The notes under the pieces were generated by a model that did no database searches, was not told where the DNA came from, and saw only the letters and a list, made by a program, of their open reading frames with translations. The position numbers and the translations under genes were made by a program. DNA of 64,000 nucleotides from Myxococcales bacterium (GTDB lineage: Bacteria > Myxococcota_A > Polyangia > Polyangiales > Ga0077539): positions 1-64,000 of the forward strand of contig JAEUKI010000087.1 of NCBI GenBank assembly GCA_016793325.1, written 5' to 3'. Shown here piece after piece: positions 1 through 7,860 of this stretch. The number at the start of each line of letters is the position of its first letter. Positions within the stretch are counted from its first letter, which is position 1.

Positions 1-104
1 GCGAGATCGCGGGAGAGGGGCTACTGGGACCGAAGCGTCGCGACAGAAAACCAACAGCTGTCTATGATGCACACAAAATCATAGCCCCTCTCCCGCGATC
101 TCGC
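1..104. repeat. Dispersed ~90-bp repeat with perfect inverted ends, copy 1
   Basis: Positions 1-21 and 84-104 are exact reverse complements (21 bp), enclosing about 62 bp of unique sequence. A second, diverged copy lies at 53377-53466 and shares the terminal motif GCGGGAGAGGGGC as well as internal blocks such as CTGGGACCGA and CCAACAGCTGTC. The right end is followed directly by a further partial copy of the terminal motif (about 103-117). Terminal inverted repeats plus a conserved interior in two distant places suggest a REP-like or MITE-like element. No coding capacity is visible. The left edge coincides with the window edge, so the element may extend further. Confidence 0.75.
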
Positions 105-409
105 GGGAGAGGGGCGCGCGGCAGCGGGGGTGAGGCCGCGGCAGCGCGTTTCACGCTGCTTTTGGCCGCGCAGACGCGTAGCGAGCGCACCGCAGTTTTC
201 GGCGCCTATGGGCTCGTCTCCCGGGCGTGTGCTTCGAGAGGACGTCAATCCAGAGGGTCGAACCGGGGGGAAAGCGATTGGGTTCGATCTGCGACCCCCG
301 GTTGAACCGGGGGTCTCGGATCGATTTCGATCGGCTCACCCGGGTTCGACCGCCCCCCTGGGATCGCGAGCGATCGTGCCCCTGGGGTTCGCGGCGGATC
401 GCCGATCGC
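105..409. other. Non-coding stretch rich in hairpins
   Basis: No convincing gene is seen here. Between about 255 and 350 the motif GGTTCGAnCCGGGG and its complement recur several times. A perfect hairpin sits at 293-315, inside a longer imperfect palindrome at roughly 276-333. The stretch lies downstream of the minus-strand gene that ends at 410, so part of it may act as its terminator. Confidence 0.5.
293..315 (-). terminator. Possible terminator hairpin after the 410-1060 gene
   Basis: The inverted repeat GACCCCCGGTT / AACCGGGGGTC is separated by one base, giving an effective stem of ten pairs with a three-base loop. It lies about 95 bp past the stop codon of the minus-strand gene. No U-tract follows, so an intrinsic terminator is only one reading; it may instead be part of the local repeat. 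Confidence 0.35.
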
Positions 410-1060
410 CTACCCACGTGACGTCGTGGATGGCGCCGCCCACGAAGGCCCCGGGTCGTCCCACAGCGGCGCGAGCTCACGAAGCGCGCGCGCGTCGGTG
501 ATCGCCTCCAACGAGGCCGCCCCCGGGTTCGCGTCACGCTTGTCTGCGGTTGGCGCCAAGGCCCCGATCAGCGCGATGTCGCGCCGGATCTGCGACCACG
601 TTCGTTCGCACACGAAATCAACGAGCGTCGACTGCTCGGGCGCTGCTTCGGTCACGCGCTTGTCGTGCGCGAGCCCCGCGGCGATGGAGCACGCGTATTT
701 CGCCCCGTCGACGACCGCTTTCACGAGCGGCTTTCGCTCGGTCTGCTGCGTCGCGATGAGCGCGTTGCACACGGCGAGCGCAGCGTAGTTGTTTCGGTAG
801 CCATCGACGGCGTCTACGTTTGCGGCGCGCGCTCCGAGATACGAGATCCTCGCGTGTAGCTCGTTGAACGTCGCGCGGGCGAGGGGAGCGCCGCGCGCGG
901 CGGCGACGACACGGTCGAGCGCTCGATCTGCCAGCAGGTCGGCCCCCCGAGGAAGCCACGGTTGCACGCGCAGCGCGACGCGCGCGGACAGAAGGAGCAG
1001 ACCCGCGACGTCGAGGCTCGACACCTCCGACGGCCGAAGTACGAAAGCGGCGACGGTCAC
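410..1060 (-). CDS. Uncharacterised helical protein, 216 aa
   Basis: I do not recognise the family. The product looks soluble and alpha-helical, rich in Ala, Arg and Leu, without a signal peptide or clear membrane segment. A central Ala/Tyr-rich part (about residues 75-130) has the small-residue helical pattern found in some bacterial immunity proteins, but the resemblance is too weak to assign. It is the last of four same-strand genes (kinase at 3637-5220, then 2917-3567, 1122-2825 and this one) with gaps of 61-91 bp, so it may be cotranscribed with the kinase. The start is the first ATG of the frame. Confidence 0.75.
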   Translation of the reverse strand: MTVAAFVLRPSEVSSLDVAGLLLLSARVALRVQPWLPRGADLLADRALDRVVAAARGAPLARATFNELHARISYLGARAANVDAVDGYRNNYAALAVCNALIATQQTERKPLVKAVVDGAKYACSIAAGLAHDKRVTEAAPEQSTLVDFVCERTWSQIRRDIALIGALAPTADKRDANPGAASLEAITDARALRELAPLWDDPGPSWAAPSTTSRG

Positions 1061-1121
1061 GCGGGCGAGTGTCGCGGATTTCGAGCCGGCGAGCGAGACG
1101 AGGCGCAGCGTTGAGACGGGC

Positions 1122-2825
1122 TCACTCGAGATCGCCGACCACTGCGTCGACGTCCTGCGACGTGACGCCCGGGATCCGCGCGTAGCTCGCGATGATCGCG
1201 TCCTCGAGCCAGTTCGCCATGTTGCGGGGCGTCCGCGCCAAGAGCCGCTCGAGCTCGTAGCGAATCTCCAAGCCCGCGTCGGGTTCGTCGAGGGCGACCT
1301 CGCGCAGCGCGATCACCGCGGCGAGCGTGACCCAATCGATCGTTCCGTGAAGGACCCCGAGCAGGGCGCGCCGTCGCGTCGAGCCGCTCCAGCCGCTGTC
1401 GACGTGCGCGAGCAAGAACATCGCGGCGAGCTGCTGGTCGAACACTTCGTCCGCCGCGCGTCCGTCGCGAGCCGCGGTCGTGGGCGCCGAGCACGCGCCG
1501 ACGAGCTCGATCACGCGGCTCGGTCCGAGGGTGGGACCGATCCTGCGCGCTGCGTTCCATCGCGCCGCGACGTTGAGGGGCTCTGCGCGGACCGCGCGGA
1601 TCGCCGCGCGGACTCCTTCGTCCGGCGGAGGGTTGACCGCGTAGGGGCCGCGCGCGTCGTACGCCCACACATTCAAGACCTCGGGGCCGTCGCACTCGCG
1701 CGGGTCCGGCGTGTCGATCGCGCTGAACGCGTAGCTCGCCGCGCGCGGGTCGCACGTCCCGGTCGAGACGATCGCGAGGACCATGCGGCACGAGGGAGCC
1801 TCCATCTTGGTGCAGTGCAGCTGCAGCGACGATCCCTGCATCCGTGGGTCGCGGATCGCGTTGATGGACGCGTCGTGCGGGGTGAGCCATCCCACCGCGA
1901 ACTCGCAGCCCGCGAGGCGAAACGAGTCCGACGTCGGCGTGTCGCCGAGCGCATACGCCATCGTGCCCCGCGCGCGGGCTCGATACTCGTCGAACCATCG
2001 GTGCATCGCGCTCATCTCCCAGTTGTCCGCCGCGGGAACCACCGCCGGGAGCGTCGCCAGCGCCTCGGGATAGCGCCCCGCGTCGCACAACGCCCGCACA
2101 CACTCGTACGAGAGCGTCAGGGGATCGCCGCCGATTTGGTGTGCGCGACGAAACGCGGCGACTGCTTCATCCGTTCGACCGAGCAAACGAAACGCGAGCC
2201 CTGCTTGCACCCACGCGTCGCTGCTCTCGAGGCCGCTGCTGTTGAGTCGGTGCGCGGCTCGAAGCGCTCCGTCTCCGTCTCCCGCGCGACGGAGCACGGC
2301 TCCCGCCATGACCACCGCGGGCGGGTCTGCGTTTGGCGCGGCGATCACCGCGTGCGCGAGCGAGACGTATCGCTGCGCGAGCCAGCGCTCTGCAGGGCGC
2401 AAATGCAGCCACCCGATCGTCGCACCGAACGCCGCGTGCAGCGCGACCCCCGCGTGTCTGCTCGCGCGCCCGGAGGCCTGCACCCACTGCGCGACGAGCT
2501 CCGGCCCGAACGCGCGCGGATACACCTGCAGCGCGTCGGCCGCGAGCTGAATCGCCGACTCGAAGTCCCGTCGCCACGCGCGCCCTACGGCCAGCCCGAT
2601 CGCGTCACCGTACGCGATCGACGCGGGCGCGATCGCGCTTTCGTCGGAGACGCGGCTGTAGATTTCGCAGACCAGCCCGAGGGCCTGCTGCAGATCGCCC
2701 GAGGCGTCTTGCAGGGCCCACGCGGCGTGAAAGAACGCGTGACGCAAATCGCCCCCTGCGTACGCGCGGCGGGCGATATCGAGATCGCTGCCGAGGCAGC
2801 CGTCTTCGACGTGACTGTATGACAT
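1122..2825 (-). CDS. TPR-like repeat protein, 567 aa
   Basis: This is a long soluble protein whose first half (about residues 15-260) is made of paired helices with the Ala/Leu/Tyr spacing of tetratricopeptide-type repeats, for example the segment around 'AWVQAGLAFRLLGRTDEAVA'. Such repeats normally act as protein-protein docking surfaces. The second half (about 280-567) has no family I recognise and contains several cysteines. There is no signal peptide. It lies in a same-strand block downstream of the Ser/Thr kinase, so a role as a partner or target of that kinase is possible but is inference. Confidence 0.8.
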   Translation of the reverse strand: MSYSHVEDGCLGSDLDIARRAYAGGDLRHAFFHAAWALQDASGDLQQALGLVCEIYSRVSDESAIAPASIAYGDAIGLAVGRAWRRDFESAIQLAADALQVYPRAFGPELVAQWVQASGRASRHAGVALHAAFGATIGWLHLRPAERWLAQRYVSLAHAVIAAPNADPPAVVMAGAVLRRAGDGDGALRAAHRLNSSGLESSDAWVQAGLAFRLLGRTDEAVAAFRRAHQIGGDPLTLSYECVRALCDAGRYPEALATLPAVVPAADNWEMSAMHRWFDEYRARARGTMAYALGDTPTSDSFRLAGCEFAVGWLTPHDASINAIRDPRMQGSSLQLHCTKMEAPSCRMVLAIVSTGTCDPRAASYAFSAIDTPDPRECDGPEVLNVWAYDARGPYAVNPPPDEGVRAAIRAVRAEPLNVAARWNAARRIGPTLGPSRVIELVGACSAPTTAARDGRAADEVFDQQLAAMFLLAHVDSGWSGSTRRRALLGVLHGTIDWVTLAAVIALREVALDEPDAGLEIRYELERLLARTPRNMANWLEDAIIASYARIPGVTSQDVDAVVGDLE

Positions 2826-2916
2826 CCCACCGCGAACTCTACGCGAATCGGTCGCCGGTCGACCACGGAGCGAGGCGTCGTGATCGCCGACGCCGATCCA
2901 CGCGCCACTCGGTCGG

Positions 2917-3567
2917 CTACTCGAAATCCGCGAGCGAACCGAGCAGCCGTTCGAGCTTCTTCGAGCGAGTCGAGAGCTGCGCGGACGACTCGCCCGTCAG
3001 CACGGCATCACGAAACTCATCGAGGTACGCGGCTACGGCGCTACGAAGGCCAGCGGAAACACCGCCGGTCAGCCTCGACGAAGAGGTGGCCGCGACCGGC
3101 GCCGACGGCGTTGGCGCCGCGCGCTCCTCGGCGAGGGAGGGACGCGCTGCAACCGCGCTCGTGTCTCCGTGGTGCTCGAGGGATCCTTCGGCCTTCGCGA
3201 GCAGCAACGAGCACACTTGATCGTGCACTCCGCGTAGATCCGCAGAGAGCTCTTCGAAGTGCAGCTCGCGGTCGACTTCGTCTTTGACCTTGGAGAGCGC
3301 ATCGATCGTCGGAGACTCGAACGTCGCGCCGTGCCGCGCCATGCGCGTGCGAAACATCCCAGCGGCGACCCGGGCGACGTCGTCGACCGTCGCGTCGAGG
3401 CCCAGTACACCTTTGAGGCCACGATCGAGGCCTTCGTGATAGGTCGCGACGAAGCAGTCGAGCAGCCCGTCGCGCGCCTCTTCGACGGCGATATGCGGCC
3501 TCGCCAAGCGAGCCTTGAGGCGCTGGGCGTACTTTTCTTGGGGCTTGGGTCGTGCGTCGATGGTCAT
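2917..3567 (-). CDS. Uncharacterised protein next to the Ser/Thr kinase, 216 aa
   Basis: No family is recognised. Residues 1-120 are charged and helical. They are followed by a Pro/Ala/Ser-rich linker (about 130-165) and a C-terminal helical part with many Ser, Arg and Lys residues. No signal peptide or membrane helix is present. A GAGG-type ribosome-binding site precedes the ATG. It starts 69 bp after the kinase stop codon on the same strand, so it is probably its operon partner, and the flexible Ser/Thr-containing tail would suit a phosphorylation substrate (inference). Confidence 0.75.
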   Translation of the reverse strand: MTIDARPKPQEKYAQRLKARLARPHIAVEEARDGLLDCFVATYHEGLDRGLKGVLGLDATVDDVARVAAGMFRTRMARHGATFESPTIDALSKVKDEVDRELHFEELSADLRGVHDQVCSLLLAKAEGSLEHHGDTSAVAARPSLAEERAAPTPSAPVAATSSSRLTGGVSAGLRSAVAAYLDEFRDAVLTGESSAQLSTRSKKLERLLGSLADFE

Positions 3568-3636
3568 GGTCGGTGCCTCCGAGCGCGCGGTCGTCGCGCG
3601 CGAACAAGTGCCATACGGGCGTACGAGCGGCGGGCG

Positions 3637-5220
3637 TCAGTCGTTGGCGCTTCGCTTCGGGCGCAACGGCGCCGACGCGAGCGCGTCGAAGACCGCTCGA
3701 TCCTCGTCGTGCGTCTCTGGTGCGGTGAGCACCGAGACGGCCTTCGTGTCGACCCCCGAGCGGGTCACACGCATCGCGTTGACGCGAGAGCAGCGCGGGC
3801 ACCGAACGCGGACGCGCGAGCCGTGCACGGTCGGCTCGATGACCGCGCCGCACACGCACGAGAGCACGTCGCCTTCGGCGACATCGAGCGTCTCGATCGG
3901 ATCGACGTTTGCCGACGTTTCTTCGCGATACAGTGCTCCGGCGTATTCGCGGGAGCGATGATCGCCTGCGGGCACGAGTCGGCCGCGCAGCCCGCCGCCG
4001 AGCGCGTCGTGTGCTGCATCGCTGAGCAGCGCGGTACGGCTCGGCGCGATGCGCGCGATCGCCAACGCGCCCGCGACCGCGGGACCGAAGATCGAGCCCG
4101 TCTCAGTGATCTCGGCGCGGCCCAGGTGAACGCCGACGGACAATCGCGATCCCAGCGAGAGACTGAGCCGGACGGCGGTCTCGACGGCCGCGCAGTGCGC
4201 GAGCAGCGCCCCGTCGACGACTTGTGCGATGTGCGCGCCCGCGCGTTGGCACTCGTCCGCGATCCACGGGAGCGATCGATCGATCGCGCCGTCGTCCGAG
4301 CGAAGCGCGATCACTGCCAGCGGTCGCTCGGGCGCGAGCTCGACCGTCGCTCGCAGCGCCAAGGTGTGCGTCGCGGCTTCGATGCGCGCGAGCGATGCGA
4401 GGACGTCCTTCGCCGTCGCCGGCCGATCGCCGGGGTTCTTCGCGAGCAGCGCCTCGACGAGCGAAATCGTGGCCGGATCGATCGACACAGGCAACGGCGG
4501 AACGGGCTTCTGCACGTGCGCGAACGCGATGTGCAACGGGCTCTGTTCGTCCGCGAAAGGCGTCTTCCCGACGAGCAGCTCGTACAGCAAGACGCCGAGC
4601 GAATACAGATCCGTGCGCGCGTCGACCGGCGCGCGGAGGACCTGCTCGGGAGCCATGTACTCGGGCGTTCCCACGACGAGGCCAGCGCGCGTGAGCCGTC
4701 CGTTGGTGGCGACGTCTTCGGCGATCCACGCGAGACCGAAGTCGAGCAGCACCGCGCGTTGCCTATCGCCGTCGCGCACGAGCATGACGTTCGCCGCCTT
4801 CACGTCCCGATGCACGATTCCCGCGGCGTGCGCGGCGTCGAGCGCGTCCGCGAGCTGCGCGACGATCTTCAGGGCGGCGCGTTCGTTCAGCGCTCCTGCG
4901 CGAGCGAGCGCGTCGTCGAGGCTCTCTCCGTGGACGTACTCCATGACCAAGAATGGCCGACCGCCGACGCTTCCCGCATCGAGCACGGATACAACACCCG
5001 GGTGTGCGAGCCGCGCGGTGGCGCGGGCCTCTCGCTGAAATCGTCGGATCGACTCGGGCCCTGCGTCGACGTCGGTCAGGAGTTTGACGGCCACGACGCG
5101 GCCCAACCCTCGGTGAAGGGCGCGGTACACTTGGCCCATCCCGCCCTGACCGATGCGCGAGAGAATCTCGTAACGGTCATCGATGACGGTGCCAATCAAC
5201 TCATCGTGCGACGCGGTCAT
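3637..5220 (-). CDS. Ser/Thr protein kinase with cyclase-like domain and zinc ribbon
   Basis: The N-terminal eukaryotic-type kinase domain (about residues 17-282) is complete: glycine loop GQGGMG (24-29), catalytic Lys46, HRD (137-139), DFG (160-162) and APE (190-192). No transmembrane helix follows, so it is cytosolic. Residues about 298-430 resemble a class III nucleotidyl cyclase fold (the part around 'HLGRAEITETGSIFGPAV'), but I cannot see the metal-binding aspartate pair, so it is probably a non-catalytic sensor. A zinc ribbon follows: C455, C457, C474, C477. The chosen ATG lies just upstream of the kinase fold; an upstream ATG at 5328 would add a basic unconserved leader. It heads a minus-strand block with three uncharacterised genes. 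Confidence 0.93.
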   Translation of the reverse strand: MTASHDELIGTVIDDRYEILSRIGQGGMGQVYRALHRGLGRVVAVKLLTDVDAGPESIRRFQREARATARLAHPGVVSVLDAGSVGGRPFLVMEYVHGESLDDALARAGALNERAALKIVAQLADALDAAHAAGIVHRDVKAANVMLVRDGDRQRAVLLDFGLAWIAEDVATNGRLTRAGLVVGTPEYMAPEQVLRAPVDARTDLYSLGVLLYELLVGKTPFADEQSPLHIAFAHVQKPVPPLPVSIDPATISLVEALLAKNPGDRPATAKDVLASLARIEAATHTLALRATVELAPERPLAVIALRSDDGAIDRSLPWIADECQRAGAHIAQVVDGALLAHCAAVETAVRLSLSLGSRLSVGVHLGRAEITETGSIFGPAVAGALAIARIAPSRTALLSDAAHDALGGGLRGRLVPAGDHRSREYAGALYREETSANVDPIETLDVAEGDVLSCVCGAVIEPTVHGSRVRVRCPRCSRVNAMRVTRSGVDTKAVSVLTAPETHDEDRAVFDALASAPLRPKRSAND

Positions 5221-5367
5221 CCGTGGCTTTTTGTACGTTCGCGGCGCGGTCGACGTTACGCGCATTCGTCGAGAGAGCCTGACCGAGCACTGCCCCTTCG
5301 GCATCCTGCTCGCTGAAGCGGAGTCCATTTGCGACGCGGCGCACGATGCTCACCAGAGAAACACCCC

Positions 5368-5907
5368 ATGAAAGAGCTCATCCAATCCGCGCGCGCCGCG
5401 TTCGCGCCGATCCTCGCGCGGCGAACGGCGCGCAAGGGCGCGGTCCTCGTCGCGCCCGGCGAGCGCTCGACGCGGTTGTTTCTCGTGGAGACGGGGCTCC
5501 TTCGATCGTTTCACGTGGTCGAGAGCCGCGAGGTCGACGCGCACTTCGCGCTCGAAGACGGCGTCGTCGGCGCGATCGACAGCATCGTGTTCGGCCGAGA
5601 GAGCCGCTACGGGATCGACGCCCTCGAAGACACCGAGTGCCTCTCGCTCGACTGGGGCGAGCTCGAGTCATTTCTCGACGCGCACCCCGAGCACGAGCGG
5701 CTCGTTCGAAAGATCACGCAGCACCTCTATGCAGAGCTCGTCGAGCGCTTCGAGGGAATGCTCTTTCTGTCCGCGCGCGATCGCTACGAGCACTTTCTCG
5801 CGCGCTACCCAGGAATCACGCAGCGCGTCGGCTTGGCGCACATCGCCTCGTACTTGGGGATGACGCAAGAGACGCTGAGCCGCGTTCGAAGCGCCCGCGG
5901 ATCTTGA
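5368..5907 (+). CDS. Crp/Fnr-family transcriptional regulator, 179 aa
   Basis: An N-terminal cyclic-nucleotide-binding-type beta barrel (about residues 15-115, with the 'APGERSTRLFLVETGLLR' pattern) is followed by a dimer helix and a C-terminal winged helix-turn-helix (about 148-178, 'LAHIASYLGMTQETLSRVR'). The HTH is unusually close to the C-terminus: the protein ends at residue 179, so the wing is short. No cysteine cluster for an iron-sulfur centre is seen, so it is closer to the Crp or small CNMP regulator type than to Fnr. The start is the ATG at 5368, ahead of MKELIQ. It is divergent from the kinase gene across 147 bp and leads into the membrane-protein gene at 5959. Confidence 0.9.
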   Translation: MKELIQSARAAFAPILARRTARKGAVLVAPGERSTRLFLVETGLLRSFHVVESREVDAHFALEDGVVGAIDSIVFGRESRYGIDALEDTECLSLDWGELESFLDAHPEHERLVRKITQHLYAELVERFEGMLFLSARDRYEHFLARYPGITQRVGLAHIASYLGMTQETLSRVRSARGS

Positions 5908-5958
5908 TTTGCGTCAAGGCGCGGCCGGCCGAGCGCGACTACGGTCCCGCGATCCCTG

Positions 5959-6357
5959 ATGAAGTCGACCCGATCCATCCTCGAGACCCTCGAGGTTCGC
6001 CAGCTGTTCTTGATCGACGGTCTCGGAGCAGTCGTCACCGCGGTGATGCTCGGCGCGGTGCTCACCACCTTCGAGCCAACGTTTGGAATGCCGCAGCGCA
6101 TCCTTCTTCCGCTCTCCGCCGTGGCGTCGATCTTCGCTGCGTACTCGCTCACGTGTCGCGCGCGCGGCGCTGGCGCGGGCTATCTGCGCGCGATCGCACT
6201 CGCGAACACGGCGTACTGCCTCTGCACGCTCGCGCTGGTTGTGTCGCTGCGAGGCACGTTGACGTGGCTCGGGGTCGCGTATTTTCTGGGCGAGATCGCG
6301 ATCATCGCGGCGCTGGTCACCGTCGAGATCCTCGTCGCGCGGCGGGCTCGCGGGTGA
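5959..6357 (+). CDS. Small four-helix membrane protein, 132 aa
   Basis: Four hydrophobic segments cover nearly the whole chain (about residues 15-37, 47-65, 79-99 and 104-126), leaving short polar loops, so this is an integral inner-membrane protein. No catalytic motif is visible and I cannot name the family. It follows the Crp/Fnr-type regulator by 51 bp on the same strand and may be its cotranscribed target. The ATG is followed by a basic residue-containing N-terminus that fits an inside orientation. Confidence 0.8.
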   Translation: MKSTRSILETLEVRQLFLIDGLGAVVTAVMLGAVLTTFEPTFGMPQRILLPLSAVASIFAAYSLTCRARGAGAGYLRAIALANTAYCLCTLALVVSLRGTLTWLGVAYFLGEIAIIAALVTVEILVARRARG

Positions 6358-6378
6358 TGCGTCGATCGTGATCGGCGC

Positions 6379-6993
6379 TCAGCGCAGCGACTGCTCGGGG
6401 CGACGCCATCGCGAAGCGAGCACGGCGATGCGAATCGCTGCGTCGAGCACGACGGGGTTCTCCTCGCGGGCGACCCACGTCATCGAGACGGCGCCAGCGC
6501 GATACTCGAACGAGAGCGACGCGTTTGCGAAGGACGCGAGCGCGCGACGAAGCTCGCCGTCGAGGAGCGACCGGGTGAGCGATTCGTTGTCGGACTTGAC
6601 CATGAAGCGCTCGTCGAACGCTGGATCGCCGACCTGGATGTCCTGTGCGCCCAGCATTTTTCCAAGCGAAGAGAAGACGCTCTCGACGTACACGCGCAGC
6701 GTGAACGGCATCGGCTCGACCGCGCGAGACACGACGCGGGTGTAGGCCGTCGAGCTCTTTCCGTGCGAGACGACGTAGTGATCGAGCTGGACCGGGACGT
6801 TCTCGATCACGCCGGTGATCACGTTGGCTCGAAACGGAAAGAACCTCCCCGGCGTCATCGCCATCTGCCGCGCCTGTGCGAAGTCCGCCCATGTCTTCGT
6901 AAACGCTTCGAACTGCGACTTCGAGAACGTCACGAGCACGCCGACGAACGTGCCGATGATCAACAATGGAACGAGCGCTCCGAACACTTCCAT
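6379..6993 (-). CDS. DUF3137-like membrane-anchored protein, 204 aa
   Basis: One N-terminal transmembrane helix (about residues 5-25, VPLLIIGTFVGVLV) is followed by a soluble domain. The segment around 'FDERFMVKSDN' and the following basic helix recall DUF3137-type proteins. The gene at 7130-7804 has a matching segment around 'FDRLYKVRAASDDD', so the two divergent neighbours are probably distant paralogues. I chose the ATG at 6993 because it sits directly before the hydrophobic anchor; upstream in-frame sequence is Arg-rich and would overlap the start region of the divergent gene. Function unknown. Confidence 0.72.
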   Translation of the reverse strand: MEVFGALVPLLIIGTFVGVLVTFSKSQFEAFTKTWADFAQARQMAMTPGRFFPFRANVITGVIENVPVQLDHYVVSHGKSSTAYTRVVSRAVEPMPFTLRVYVESVFSSLGKMLGAQDIQVGDPAFDERFMVKSDNESLTRSLLDGELRRALASFANASLSFEYRAGAVSMTWVAREENPVVLDAAIRIAVLASRWRRPEQSLR

Positions 6994-7129
6994 CGGTCCC
7001 GAGGATGCGACGATCCCACGTCGCACGAAAGTCGCTTCGCGCATGCGCATCGCTCGCTGTGCGTACGCGCGTGATCCAGGGAACCGCTGGCGGTCTTTCG
7101 CCGCTCGGCGGTGTACGATCGCGCGCTCG

Positions 7130-7804
7130 ATGGGACTGTTCGGACCGACCCGCCAAGAGCGACACGCGGCCGCGGCGACCGCGCTCGCGCCGTACGGATT
7201 TCGCCTCGACCCGCAGCGCGCGAACAACGTGCTCTCGTACACGCCGTTCGCGGCGATCGTCGCGCCGTCGACGTGTCACATGGCTGTGTTCGGCCAGATC
7301 GAATCAGCCCGTGTCGAGGCGTACGAGTACACGTACCAGAGCACCGACGCCGAGGGAGGCGTGACGTACGCGGACGAGTTCGTCGTCGTCGTTCAGCACC
7401 CGTGGATCGTAGGCGGAGCGACGTTCGCGCCGGACCTTCGCGCGTGGGGAGGCGTGTACTCTGTGATCGACGCGCTGCTCTGGATCCCGCCGTTTACGCT
7501 GGTGAAGCTCGTGCAGCTGTTCGGCGACAAAGAGCCCGATCGCGCGGTGGGCCACGGTGAGTTCGATCGGCTGTACAAAGTGCGGGCAGCGTCCGACGAC
7601 GACGCGGCGCGGGCGATTCCGCAGGGGTTGCGCGAGCTGTTCGTGCGCGCGCAGCTTCGCGCGACGGTCGAGCTACGACCGGGGGTTCTGCTGTACTCGC
7701 TGTTCGACCATCGACTCGACGACAAGACCGCGGTCGCCGCGGTGGGCTTCGCGGGCGCGATCATCGCAGCGCTCGAGCCGACGAGCGCGCACCCCATGCG
7801 GTGA
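7130..7804 (+). CDS. DUF3137-like protein, 224 aa
   Basis: The protein is mostly soluble, with a semi-hydrophobic stretch around residues 105-125 ('YSVIDALLWIPPFTLVKLVQ'). The C-terminal part (about 140-205) aligns by eye with the product of 6379-6993. Homology to DUF3137 is a pattern judgement, not a search result. The ATG at 7130 lies 136 bp from the start of the divergent paralogue, so they may share a control region. No enzymatic motif is visible. Confidence 0.75.
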   Translation: MGLFGPTRQERHAAAATALAPYGFRLDPQRANNVLSYTPFAAIVAPSTCHMAVFGQIESARVEAYEYTYQSTDAEGGVTYADEFVVVVQHPWIVGGATFAPDLRAWGGVYSVIDALLWIPPFTLVKLVQLFGDKEPDRAVGHGEFDRLYKVRAASDDDAARAIPQGLRELFVRAQLRATVELRPGVLLYSLFDHRLDDKTAVAAVGFAGAIIAALEPTSAHPMR

Positions 7805-7860
7805 GCGACGCGCGCTGCGGAGCCTCGGTCGCCCACACGAGCAAGGCTTCGGAGACCCGT

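Noticed and set aside
864..2822. Long plus-strand open frame opposite the TPR-like gene
   Set aside because: Its composition is Arg/Asp/Val-rich, typical of antisense reading of a GC-rich gene; the minus-strand frame has normal codon use and a recognisable repeat pattern.
3259..5316. Plus-strand open frame opposite the kinase gene
   Set aside because: Arg/Asp/Val-rich antisense; the kinase on the minus strand has all catalytic motifs.
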